Of a stretch of DNA of 39,103 nucleotides, positions 9,601 through 17,341 are shown one piece after another (position 1 is the stretch's first letter; every line of letters starts with the position of its first letter). Below the pieces are notes generated by a model. It was not told the origin of the DNA. It worked only from the letters and a program-made list of their open reading frames with translations, and searched no databases. A program made the translations under genes and the position numbers. Source of the DNA: a bacterium (GTDB taxonomy: Bacteria > Bacteroidota > Ignavibacteria > Kapaibacteriales > UBA2268); assembly GCA_030431515.1 (NCBI GenBank), contig JAUIIX010000027.1, positions 1-39,103 on the forward strand. Reading direction: 5' to 3'.

Positions 9601-12138
9601 TTATATTCATTGGAAAACGAAGTACTAATATCAAGTAAATCTAATTTTATATCAGTTGATGATACTCTCGTTAATCTTTCTGCTAAAATTTATAATAATG
9701 GAATATGTACAGATTCAACAGTTAAAGTTAAGATTATTCATACTTATGGAGAAAATCAAGAAGAGTATTATACTACTTTAGAAAAGATTTGTGCCTATTC
9801 TGAATTTAATTTAGATATAAAAACGCATTCATATTTAGGATTACACAAAATTGAAATTAATATAGATCCAGACAATGATTATGATGAAAATGATAAAAAT
9901 AATAATATTGTTACAATCACATATAACGTTTTTGCTAAAAATATTTTACCAATAGAGCCAAAAAATAATTGGAATATTTCATCTTCGAACCCTAAATTCA
10001 AATTCTTTGACCCAAGTTTTGATAAGAATAAAGAATACAAATTCGTTTTATCATATAATGGAAAATCAATTGAATCTAATATGGAAGAATTGATAATTGA
10101 AGATGAAGCATTTATTTCTTGGATTCCTAATATTCAGATAGAAAATGGTATTGATGTAAAGTTAAATTATGAAATATCAAACGACGAAAATTCAATAAAA
10201 AATCAATATTTACAATTACACACTAAAGAAGTATTAGAGAATAATACAAAATTGAAATTAGATTTGAATAAAGTTATCACAAAGAATTTAACAATGATAA
10301 ATAATTCTTTCCAAATAAAAGATGATACTTTGGATTATGCATTCAAATCAAATAATGGACCCTTAAGAGAAAAAGATCAAGACCCATACCACACTGTAGA
10401 TTTTCAACTTGGTGATGATAAATTGTTAGCACTTACGGTTGCTGAGACTGGAATCTATTCTGTAAGAGTTAGTAAATATAATAAATATGAACCAATTGTA
10501 AGATATTATGAGACATATGGATATAAGGGAGCTGATAAATTTAAAGATGATGCTATTGATTTTATAAAAATGTTGAATGATAGTATAAGTAATGATGATT
10601 ATATTTTCTTAACAGTTATTGGGTCAGGGATGCACGGCTTTCAAAAAGTATGTGGACGCAATGAATACTGCTATATCGACAGTTTAAAGGAAGTTTTAAA
10701 ATTCAAATTCAATGCGACATTAACAGATACTTTAAAATACAACGATGATAATATTTATAGTGGTTTAGTAGGATATACTTTATTTTCCTCTCCAGATTTT
10801 GATTCTTCTGAAGTAAATGAGAAAGTTGGCTTATATGAAAATGAGATTTATACACGCCCAGATATTGAAGGTAAATTATTACAATATAATTTAGATGCAA
10901 GTATCGATATTCCAGTAACTAATAATGTAGAACATTGGCATTCTATAAAAGTTGAAGGTCAATCAAACAATTCTACAATAAAATTAGAAATTTATGATGA
11001 GTCAAATAAACTAATTGAAGAAATAGAAAATTACAATTTTAATGAAGAAATAGATTTATCAAAGTATAATAATCAAAAAATATCATTCAAATTAAATTTA
11101 CAAAGAGCTTCTAAATCAACTAATTTATCAATAAATGATATTATTCTATCTTACAAAGCATATCCAGAATTAGGAATAGTAAAAACAAATAATGATATTG
11201 ACACTTTACTAAGAGGAGATGATTTTTCTATAGATTATTCAATCAAAAACTACTCTTTTAGAAATGATATTTTTGACATTAAATATTCACTTAGAAATAA
11301 TAATCAACTTATTTTTGAAAAGAATATCGATACTTTAGCCAAATCAACTTCTATTCATTTAAATGATACTATTATTACGAATAACCTATCGACTGAAAAT
11401 ATATTTATACATAATTTGAATAATCATTTCAAAAACAAAGAAGATATATCAAATAATAATCAGATTCAAAAACATTTGTATATATATGAAGATACAATTC
11501 CTCCAGTTTTAAAAGTCTATTATAACGATCAACTTGTATATGACCAAATGTATATATCAGAAACTCCTCTTATGAAAGTAGAAATGTATGATAACTCAAA
11601 ATTACCTATAAACGAAGTAAGTAAATTTAGTAGAGTAAAACTAAACAGATTTATTGATGAGAATGAATTAATATTTAATAATGATTTTAACTTTAAAAAA
11701 GATGGAAACTTAAAAGCAACTATTGAATTTACAAGCGATTATATTGAATTTGGAGAATATAACACAAACTTCCTAACAATAACTGCAGAAGATGCTTCTG
11801 GAAATGATACTACAGTTTCATATTATTTGAATTTAGCTCGATTAGTTTCAATCAAAAATTTCATTCCTTATCCAAACCCATTCTCAAACGAATTGTATTT
11901 AGAATTTGAATACAAAGGAAGTATAGAGCCAATAGAAGGGGAGATAATTGTATTTGATGTAAGTGGTCGATTAATTAAGAATTTACCAATGAAGGATATC
12001 AAAGTAGGTAAAAATTCAATCTTATGGGACACTTACTCAAATGAGGGATCCACTATCGCCGTCGGGAATTATATTGTACTTATAAAACTTAACAATGGCT
12101 TAAATCAAAAAGAATCTGCGATTATTCAGAAAAAATAA
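6625..12138 (+). CDS. C25-family (gingipain/PorU2-like) protease with T9SS C-terminal domain
   Basis: This is a 1837-residue secreted protein. A signal peptide covers about residues 1-19. A long beta-rich N-terminal region follows, and the C25 cysteine-protease domain begins near ENRADILYVTH (residue 636). The catalytic dyad is visible as FAGHGA with His862 and TISCNTLAF with Cys892, a spacing close to that in gingipains. Downstream, CARDB/Ig-like modules precede a segment (about 1265-1390) resembling the interleukin-like ILEI domain found in PorU2-type proteins. The last ~90 residues (from IPYPNPFSNELYLEF, 1747) form a type A T9SS sorting domain ending NYIVLIKLNNG..ESAIIQKK. True PorU sortases lack such a tail, so this is better called PorU2-like or a secreted C25 protease. 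It starts 45 bases after the upstream terminator and lacks an obvious Shine-Dalgarno. Confidence 0.87.
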   Translation: MKNILFYIILILSPLTILSENYKISENEFVLELNFKDILEEDTLNLPNYLKKDKEGIKYLKFTLALNNNNINEVRINNKKIDYTLEYFDNIRNIELYNLLIPQSIFTNNSKLEILYDKQVELSDKKELAANLFSTVINKKHLNTLLKKKYTKAKINLLNNDDKWYDYETKYLKIITNRDAIYKIDINRIIDEFGAINISNLHISNNGCEYNNFFIKSNDNIISSDDEFYLYGHIAKGDTTYYEHYTSNVIFYLYYDASKTNNSLKLIENNNPNELKYVNRNIHFEEELEYSYGDDFRIVSTKNNYNEGWVLKSLDASVKDLKSFTYNSIFFPYNKEIEIVNRYSTINSFYKDSLFNIFNIHHHLNNTLSDTSLVGKYQKIDYKYKVNNSLLGVNSLKVETKEYLNNFGLYEPSKIAIDYFDVNGKFYPIANDGRIEFTSNENNDNFVNILNLTDNKAISIDTNNKTIEFVNAVNEDFISGGINFLSNYSTLVYNSTSIHSNEKSILIIYSLNDEIKSLSTKSIDEVNKILSSNLKSFVILSNLEDIGSLNNTLKDKGITTSSKNFIAGKFGNEIKYKDLSINDNNYISTIKWENAISKTAKVNINKGKNHIFVSDYKSLLNPEYEKTTFGNLRSSENRADILYVTHSSLKDGVQKYLDYRKSTHPDLTFKVVYIEDIYNEFSAGKEGPQALKRFLEYAYHNWESPKFSYLYLIGETSWDSDLKGKDAKVISLVPTFGLPVSDIWYNNLDTTNKSKEEIFTSRLTAKDNQEIETYLNKLKEFEKNTAAPWFKNTLQVIGGGEHEKNTLRYYTDISFRELFNSNLGVDTTIIASTTFSKWNNELSNEIRKKINNGVLWTNFAGHGAVKVFDFDGWAETQLNNFGKTGILSTISCNTLAFGESATPWSRNEAYIMYPKTGFVFTYGGTTLGTVGIQNHILTEMLKSLSDENLNLRNVLEIKNYGTSSIEGFDVTFLTFNTLGDPLIEIPISKKVELYSLENEVLISSKSNFISVDDTLVNLSAKIYNNGICTDSTVKVKIIHTYGENQEEYYTTLEKICAYSEFNLDIKTHSYLGLHKIEINIDPDNDYDENDKNNNIVTITYNVFAKNILPIEPKNNWNISSSNPKFKFFDPSFDKNKEYKFVLSYNGKSIESNMEELIIEDEAFISWIPNIQIENGIDVKLNYEISNDENSIKNQYLQLHTKEVLENNTKLKLDLNKVITKNLTMINNSFQIKDDTLDYAFKSNNGPLREKDQDPYHTVDFQLGDDKLLALTVAETGIYSVRVSKYNKYEPIVRYYETYGYKGADKFKDDAIDFIKMLNDSISNDDYIFLTVIGSGMHGFQKVCGRNEYCYIDSLKEVLKFKFNATLTDTLKYNDDNIYSGLVGYTLFSSPDFDSSEVNEKVGLYENEIYTRPDIEGKLLQYNLDASIDIPVTNNVEHWHSIKVEGQSNNSTIKLEIYDESNKLIEEIENYNFNEEIDLSKYNNQKISFKLNLQRASKSTNLSINDIILSYKAYPELGIVKTNNDIDTLLRGDDFSIDYSIKNYSFRNDIFDIKYSLRNNNQLIFEKNIDTLAKSTSIHLNDTIITNNLSTENIFIHNLNNHFKNKEDISNNNQIQKHLYIYEDTIPPVLKVYYNDQLVYDQMYISETPLMKVEMYDNSKLPINEVSKFSRVKLNRFIDENELIFNNDFNFKKDGNLKATIEFTSDYIEFGEYNTNFLTITAEDASGNDTTVSYYLNLARLVSIKNFIPYPNPFSNELYLEFEYKGSIEPIEGEIIVFDVSGRLIKNLPMKDIKVGKNSILWDTYSNEGSTIAVGNYIVLIKLNNGLNQKESAIIQKK

Positions 12139-12180
12139 TTATTTTGGTATAGTCTTTGCTTTTTATATTATATTAAAAGT

Positions 12181-12184
12181 GAGG
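12181..12184 (+). promoter_or_regulatory. Shine-Dalgarno of the 50-codon membrane peptide
   Basis: GAGG lies 4 bases before ATG 12189. It is one of the clearer ribosome binding sites in this weak-SD genome and argues that the small frame is translated. Confidence 0.6.
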
Positions 12185-12188
12185 AAAT

Positions 12189-12341
12189 ATGATTTTACTA
12201 TATATTAAAGCAGCATTTGTTTTTACATCTTTAATTACTTTTCTTTTGATAACTAATCCAAGTTTATTCAAAAGAGCTTTTAATTTAGCTTATGCAAAAG
12301 TTAATTTTACAAGAACAAACAATAATCAAAATAGAAAATGA
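12189..12341 (+). CDS. Small single-pass membrane peptide coupled to NlpC/P60 gene
   Basis: A 50-codon frame beginning MILLYIKAAFVFTSLITFLL has one hydrophobic helix (about residues 1-21) and then a basic tail (FKRAFNLAYAKVNFTRT...QNRK), so by the positive-inside rule the C-terminus should be cytoplasmic. It has a GAGG ribosome binding site, and its TGA (12339-12341) overlaps the ATG of the NlpC/P60 lipoprotein gene as ATGA at 12338-12341, the usual sign of translational coupling. It lies 50 bases downstream of the C25 protease gene. I recognise no family, and the frame is short enough that automated gene calling may miss it. Context suggests it is co-translated with the wall hydrolase and is perhaps an accessory, but that role is inferred. 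Confidence 0.68.
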   Translation: MILLYIKAAFVFTSLITFLLITNPSLFKRAFNLAYAKVNFTRTNNNQNRK

Positions 12342-12859
12342 TATACAGATTAAGCATATTATCTGTAATCATATTAAGTGCTTGTACTAGCAATGTTAGA
12401 TTCTCCTCTGATAATAATCAAAATCAGAAAATTGTTAAATCTAAGAAAAGCAATTCACAAGAACTAAATTATAATTACAAAATTGACAATAATTCATTAC
12501 AATCAAGTGTAGTGGAATATTCTAAAGATTGGTTAGGAGTACCATATCAATATGGTGGAACCACCAATAATGGAATTGATTGTTCTGCTTTTGTTAAAAA
12601 TGTATATAAAAATGTTGGATATGAATTACCCCGAACAGCCGAAGAGCAATTCGATTTTACTAAAAAAGTATCAAGAAAATTAGCAAAAGAAGGTGATTTA
12701 GTATTTTTCAAACGTAGAGCAAAAATCTTCCACGTTGGGATATATTTAGGTAATAACCAACTAATTCACGCTTCTACTTCAAAAGGTGTAATCATCCAAG
12801 ACCTTGACGATAATTGGATTAAAAGCAATTTATATGCTTTTGGTCGTATTCCTTTATAA
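12338..12859 (+). CDS. NlpC/P60 cell-wall endopeptidase lipoprotein
   Basis: This 173-residue lipoprotein has a lipobox LSAC with Cys16 as the acylated residue, then a ~45-residue Asn/Ser/Lys-rich linker. The NlpC/P60 domain (about 57-173) shows the catalytic motifs GIDCSAFV (Cys82), FHVGIYLG (His132) and LIHAST (His144), as in Spr/MepS-type enzymes that cleave peptide stems or cross-links of peptidoglycan. The GDLVFF element (119-124) is also typical. The protein is predicted to be anchored to a membrane facing the periplasm. Its start overlaps the stop of the preceding 50-codon gene. It ends two bases from the convergent DUF2059 gene (stops at 12859 and 12861) with no terminator between. 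Confidence 0.92.
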   Translation: MIYRLSILSVIILSACTSNVRFSSDNNQNQKIVKSKKSNSQELNYNYKIDNNSLQSSVVEYSKDWLGVPYQYGGTTNNGIDCSAFVKNVYKNVGYELPRTAEEQFDFTKKVSRKLAKEGDLVFFKRRAKIFHVGIYLGNNQLIHASTSKGVIIQDLDDNWIKSNLYAFGRIPL

Positions 12860-12860
12860 T

Positions 12861-13307
12861 TTATTCACTTGAATAGCCAGCTTTTTGAAGTTCAGATATA
12901 ATTACTTCAGAAATATGTAATCCCCATTCTTCACCTGCTTTGCTACTTTCATCAACTAATTTTGTAGTTAGTTTAGAGAATTTTTTACCTGTTTCAGAAC
13001 TATAAAACTTAATTACATAATCTATATCTTCTAAAGTTAAGTATTTATGATATATAGGTGCTAATCTATTTGCAAAGTCTTTCAAATATTCTTGTTTATA
13101 ATTTGCCAAATGCTCTTTCCAAAACTCATCCGGAACATTAAAATAGATACCTTTATATTCACTAATCATATAATCTATAGAAGATTCTATACTTTCGTAA
13201 GAGCCACTTATTTTAAAAAATTCCACTATTTTATCTACATACTCCGGACTTTGTGCTTTCAAATTTATTGAAGACACAAATAATACTAAACAAATTAAAT
13301 ACTTCAT
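12861..13307 (-). CDS. DUF2059 domain secreted protein
   Basis: This 148-residue protein has a signal peptide (MKYLICLVLFVSSINLKAQ). The C-terminal half matches the DUF2059 pattern: LAPIYHKYLTLEDIDYVIKF (about 82-101), YSSETGKKFSKL, then a predicted amphipathic helix with SKAGEEWGLHI. The family is widespread in Proteobacteria and Bacteroidota, is predicted to be periplasmic, and has no established biochemical role. It is the last gene of the minus-strand run and begins one base after the lnt stop codon (13309), so it is almost certainly co-transcribed with lnt. A Shine-Dalgarno AAGGAAAA sits in the end of lnt. Confidence 0.82.
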   Translation of the reverse strand: MKYLICLVLFVSSINLKAQSPEYVDKIVEFFKISGSYESIESSIDYMISEYKGIYFNVPDEFWKEHLANYKQEYLKDFANRLAPIYHKYLTLEDIDYVIKFYSSETGKKFSKLTTKLVDESSKAGEEWGLHISEVIISELQKAGYSSE

Positions 13308-13308
13308 T

Positions 13309-14916
13309 TTATTTTCCTTTTTTTAATTTTTGAATAACTACAAATAAATATAAGAAGATTGATAATACAAATAAAATCTTCGCAAAAACATCACCAATAG
13401 AAACATAAACACTTTTTTCATTAAGTTTCGGTACATCAAATGAAATCGCTTCTTTACTCATTATTGTTGCTTCTTTCAAACTTTCTCCAATAGGGGAGAT
13501 GAAGCCGCTTATACCAGAATTAGCAGAACGTGCAATGTATCTTCTATTCTCAATTGCCCTCATCCTTGCTATATTATAATGTTGCAAAGGTCCAGGTGTG
13601 CCATCATACCACGCATCATTAGTAATGATTGCTAATACTTCGGCTCCTCGTTCTGTAAATTCTCTACAAAAATCAGGATAAATAGATTCAATACAAATAA
13701 TTGAAGCTATTTTTGTATTCTTTCCATCTTTATTATATTCTAAATTAAATTTTTCTTGACCTAATCCCCAAGCTGAAATACCAACACCCCAACTAATAAA
13801 CTCTGTTAGAAAATTGAAATACTCTAAATTTGGAATTCTTTCTGCAAATGGAGTTAATTTACCTTTATGATAAACTTTATACAAACTATCTTTTGGGTTA
13901 ATCATAATTGCGGAGTTAAAACTCTCTTCCCATAAATCATTATATTTATCATATCTTGCAGATAGTTGCCTTGATTCGCCTTCTTTATACTCGTAAGTAT
14001 GAATAAAACCAGATAATAAACTTGTATTACTTTTATTAACCCAATTTTGAAGAAATGATAAGTTTAACTCTTTATTAAATTCATCAGAAATTCTTAAAAT
14101 AGAAGTTTCTGGCAATATTGCTAAGTCAAAATCATCATGTTTGCTTAATGAATCTTGTAATCTTAAAAGATAATCAATTTGTGCTATTGGACCAGAAGAC
14201 CATTTTTCCCAAGGATTTATATTCGGTTGTAAAACAACTATTTTTATGCTTTCATTATTTCGTTTAAGTTCTTCATGTTCAAAATTATTAACTCTAATAA
14301 TACCATAAATATTTGGAGCAATTACCAAGAAAAGTATGCTAGTTATTTTAACAAAATCATATTGTTTAGTTTCTTGATATTTATAATAACTTAAAAGGAT
14401 TAAAGAGTTTACCATAGCAATTATAAAAGTAATTCCCCATACACCAAATAAATCGGCAATTTGAACAAAATAAGTATTATTAATTTGACTATTTCCTATT
14501 GATATCCAAGGATAAGAAAGCTCTCCAACAGAATGAAAATATTCAAAAGCAGTATAAATCACTGGGAATAATAGTATTGAAATATTTCTACTAAAATAAC
14601 TTCTTATCTTTAAATAAAAATACATTGGTATCATTAAAATAAATGGGTGAAATAAATCAACTGCAAAACCGGAAGCCATCAGAAATGGGTCAGTCTGCTC
14701 TTGAAAACTCGAAATCCACCATAATGTACTTAAATTAAAAATGAAAAAAGTTAAATATAATTTCCAAAAAATTCTTTTTATTTCACCTTCTTTGTAAGAT
14801 TCAACCCCTAAAAGTAAAAATATAAAAGCAAAGAAGGAAGTAAAAAACAATGGAAAAGGGGGAAATGAAATAGCAAGTAAAATTCCACTAATGATAAAAT
14901 AATATATTTTTTTCAT
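13309..14916 (-). CDS. lnt: Apolipoprotein N-acyltransferase
   Basis: This 535-residue inner-membrane enzyme transfers an acyl chain from phospholipid to the N-terminal cysteine of apolipoproteins, the last step of lipoprotein maturation. The N-terminal half has about seven hydrophobic segments (5-20, 23-40, 50-68, 87-104, 112-126, 158-178, 190-207). The periplasmic nitrilase-like domain follows, with the catalytic triad visible as LPETS (Glu270), YHKGKLTPFAER (probably Lys351) and IICIES (Cys408). ITNDAWYDGTPGPLQHYNIA and MRAIENRRYIARSANSG are strong Lnt landmarks, and a final membrane segment lies at about 510-530. It is 15 bases after the methyltransferase and 1 base before DUF2059. Several lipoproteins in this window are plausible substrates. 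Confidence 0.95.
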   Translation of the reverse strand: MKKIYYFIISGILLAISFPPFPLFFTSFFAFIFLLLGVESYKEGEIKRIFWKLYLTFFIFNLSTLWWISSFQEQTDPFLMASGFAVDLFHPFILMIPMYFYLKIRSYFSRNISILLFPVIYTAFEYFHSVGELSYPWISIGNSQINNTYFVQIADLFGVWGITFIIAMVNSLILLSYYKYQETKQYDFVKITSILFLVIAPNIYGIIRVNNFEHEELKRNNESIKIVVLQPNINPWEKWSSGPIAQIDYLLRLQDSLSKHDDFDLAILPETSILRISDEFNKELNLSFLQNWVNKSNTSLLSGFIHTYEYKEGESRQLSARYDKYNDLWEESFNSAIMINPKDSLYKVYHKGKLTPFAERIPNLEYFNFLTEFISWGVGISAWGLGQEKFNLEYNKDGKNTKIASIICIESIYPDFCREFTERGAEVLAIITNDAWYDGTPGPLQHYNIARMRAIENRRYIARSANSGISGFISPIGESLKEATIMSKEAISFDVPKLNEKSVYVSIGDVFAKILFVLSIFLYLFVVIQKLKKGK

Positions 14917-14931
14917 TTATAAATGTGCCTT

Positions 14932-16065
14932 TTAATTAATTATTTTATCACAAACTACACAAATATTCTTGTCGTGATAATCTTTCATAAAAAATAAATA
15001 CTGTTTATTATTCTCTTTAATACTTAATTTCTTTTTAATATTTGACAAAGTATCGTCAAAATTTCTAATCTTAATAATTCCAGAATCAATACCTTGAGCT
15101 TTAAATTCCTTTTTATTATAATGTAGTTTACTTTTAACCTTGTAAATATTACCAGGATATTCATTATTCAAAACATCAGAAAAGTAAAAATGAGTATTCA
15201 TATTTAATTTATTTAGATTAAATTCTTTGCCAATCTGATCTTGTAAATTTGCTTTTAATACTGCTACATCTGGCTCATATAAATAATTAGCAATATTATT
15301 TTCTAAATCTAATTTAGTATCAGAAAAATCATAATTGAACTCATTAATATTACCATCTTTAATTATTAATAGTTTAATCTTTCTAACTGCATCGGCTTTT
15401 ATATGAACTAACAATTCTTTCAACTCATTATCAATAGATATTAGCCAAACATCATAATTATCAAAATACTTATCTAATTCCTTAATTTCATATATTGGAG
15501 ACAGCTTAATTAAAAATTCTTTAGATTTTAATTTTAGAATAATTTCTAATATATTTGGTTGCAAATCTTCAAGTTTATACAATTTCCGATTACTATCATC
15601 TCTTCTATCTGGGTCAATATAAACTAAATCAAATTCAGTATTATTGTTTTCAATAAAATCTGCAGCACTCAAATTTGATAAATTAAAAGTTGGATAATTT
15701 AATTTAGCAAGATCATATAAAGTAATATTTTTTTCATTATAATAAGTATTTTCAAAATTTCTTGAGAAAAATAAAGTATCTATTCCTAATCCACCTGTCA
15801 AATCTAAAAAGTTATTTCCTTTAAAATAATTTGACTTAGCTTCGGCACTTTTTTCACTCGAACATTGCTCAATAGCTTTAGAATTTTGAGGAAATGTAAA
15901 ATTATAATTTTCAAATAAAGAAGGCAATTTACTTTTAGTTTTTTGCCTCTTTCCAATCTGATTAATCAAAAATCTTTTGTTTGTATCTTTGTGAAATTTG
16001 AATAATAGTTTGCTTGTATCTGCATTAATATTCTCAATTATAAATAACTTATCTTCTTCATTCAT
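14932..16065 (-). CDS. Class I SAM-dependent methyltransferase with THUMP-like domain
   Basis: This protein of about 377 residues has SAM-binding motif I, DLTGGLGIDTLFFSRNF, followed by the motif IV-like DLVYIDPDRRDDSNRKLY. The C-terminal region, with NTHFYFSDV and YKVKSKLHYNKKEFKAQGID, resembles the THUMP-like domain found in a Bacteroidota family annotated as class I methyltransferases. An RNA substrate is suggested by that domain and by the DPDRR motif but is not proven. ATG 16065 (MNEEDKLF) is preferred over an upstream start at 16119. It overlaps the stop of the Ig-domain gene in ATGAATGA (16065-16058), and the additional 18 upstream residues are coded by the end of that gene in another frame. 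Confidence 0.8.
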   Translation of the reverse strand: MNEEDKLFIIENINADTSKLLFKFHKDTNKRFLINQIGKRQKTKSKLPSLFENYNFTFPQNSKAIEQCSSEKSAEAKSNYFKGNNFLDLTGGLGIDTLFFSRNFENTYYNEKNITLYDLAKLNYPTFNLSNLSAADFIENNNTEFDLVYIDPDRRDDSNRKLYKLEDLQPNILEIILKLKSKEFLIKLSPIYEIKELDKYFDNYDVWLISIDNELKELLVHIKADAVRKIKLLIIKDGNINEFNYDFSDTKLDLENNIANYLYEPDVAVLKANLQDQIGKEFNLNKLNMNTHFYFSDVLNNEYPGNIYKVKSKLHYNKKEFKAQGIDSGIIKIRNFDDTLSNIKKKLSIKENNKQYLFFMKDYHDKNICVVCDKIIN

Positions 16066-17341
16066 GTTTGAAATACTTTTTATATTTTTTATCCTTGAAT
16101 TTAACAATATATAAACCATTTCTCAATGAATTATAATCTTTACTTAGAACTATTGAGCCATAGCAATCAACAATATATTCAATATTATCAAGATTATTAA
16201 GAAGCTCAACAGATAAAGGCATAGCATTTTCAGTTACTTCCACTTCTGATATAAAATAAGTTGTATCTTTACAAAAGTTTTTTACTAAGCAAGTGTAAAT
16301 ACCAGAATCCTCTTTAAGAACTTGTTTCTTATTATAATAAGTAGTTTTAGTAGTGTCTAATAGAATCCCATCTTTATACCACACATAGCGTTGAATATTC
16401 CCTGTTGCACTAAATATAAGTGTTAAATCGCTACCTTCCTTTAATGAAATAAAATCATTACTCTTATTTACTAACTTTGTATCATTATAAATACTTAAAT
16501 CTGCAACTTCATATTTAAAAGTCCTTCCAGCAAAAGTAATTTCACAAAAGTATTTTCCAGTTAAATTATTAGTCATCACTTCTTTTATAGTGATTTCTAT
16601 CTTATTATCTAAGTACTGACTAATATAATTTATATCTTCTCCATTAGTATTTCTTAAAGATATATTGAAGTTACTTGGTAATGATTTTTTATTAATCTCT
16701 TCGATTGTAAATTTATATTCAAATTCATGATTTTCGCAAATTGTTGTTAGATATTTAAATGGAGCTTTAATATTATAAAAATCAATCGAGTAACTTGCGG
16801 TATCTTTACCGCAATCGCCTTCAATCACACAATAATAAATGCTATCACTAATTGTTAAATCTTTTATACTAAGTAAATTACTATTTGCACCTGAAAATCT
16901 ATCATCATTATTAATTAAATTCCACTTATTATCATACCATTTTGCATCAATAATTTGCTCACTTACATCATTTATATCACATTTTAACCTTAAAGTCTGC
17001 CCTTCAAAAGAACTAATATTATTAGTCTTATTTATAATATTAGTCTTTGATTTTGAATTAACTAATATCTCTTTAGATTCTTTACTTACATTTAATAAGT
17101 CGGTAACTCTACAAAAATATCTACCAGAATTTTCAAAAGTTAACTTTTCAAAAACAACAGAACTATTCTTTTGGTCTAATAATTCAATACCATCTTTAAA
17201 CCATTGATATTGCAAATTATCACTATCGGCTAAAACATATATTTGTGCAAATTCATTTTCACACACAGATACATTGTTTGAAACTTCAACAATTTCAAAT
17301 GAGTTCAAAAATGAACATAATATTATATAAATTGTTATCAT
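16058..17341 (-). CDS. Secreted protein with tandem Ig-like domains and short T9SS-like tail
   Basis: This 427-residue protein has a signal peptide (about residues 1-13) and three or four immunoglobulin-like domains with paired cysteines: C27-C77 with WFKDG and GRYFCRV, C121-C171 with AKWYDNKW and IYYCVIEG, C202-C266 with GKYFCEI, and a fourth with VWYKDG and GIYTCLVKNFC (C351). The last ~50 residues resemble the end of a type A T9SS sorting domain (VDCYGSIVLS, RNGLYIVKF) but lack the usual YPNP opening. This suggests an extracellular adhesive or binding protein. The ATG at 17341 overlaps the TGA of the S41-like gene as ATGA, and its own end overlaps the methyltransferase start, so it sits inside a coupled operon. 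Confidence 0.78.
   Translation of the reverse strand: MITIYIILCSFLNSFEIVEVSNNVSVCENEFAQIYVLADSDNLQYQWFKDGIELLDQKNSSVVFEKLTFENSGRYFCRVTDLLNVSKESKEILVNSKSKTNIINKTNNISSFEGQTLRLKCDINDVSEQIIDAKWYDNKWNLINNDDRFSGANSNLLSIKDLTISDSIYYCVIEGDCGKDTASYSIDFYNIKAPFKYLTTICENHEFEYKFTIEEINKKSLPSNFNISLRNTNGEDINYISQYLDNKIEITIKEVMTNNLTGKYFCEITFAGRTFKYEVADLSIYNDTKLVNKSNDFISLKEGSDLTLIFSATGNIQRYVWYKDGILLDTTKTTYYNKKQVLKEDSGIYTCLVKNFCKDTTYFISEVEVTENAMPLSVELLNNLDNIEYIVDCYGSIVLSKDYNSLRNGLYIVKFKDKKYKKYFKHE

Noticed and set aside
6625-12138. Canonical PorU sortase
   Set aside because: PorU itself lacks a T9SS C-terminal sorting domain, while this protein ends with one and is much longer, so PorU2-like or secreted C25 protease is safer.
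16839-17207. 122-codon plus-strand frame
   Set aside because: It lies entirely opposite the Ig-domain gene and has no independent start signal or family resemblance.
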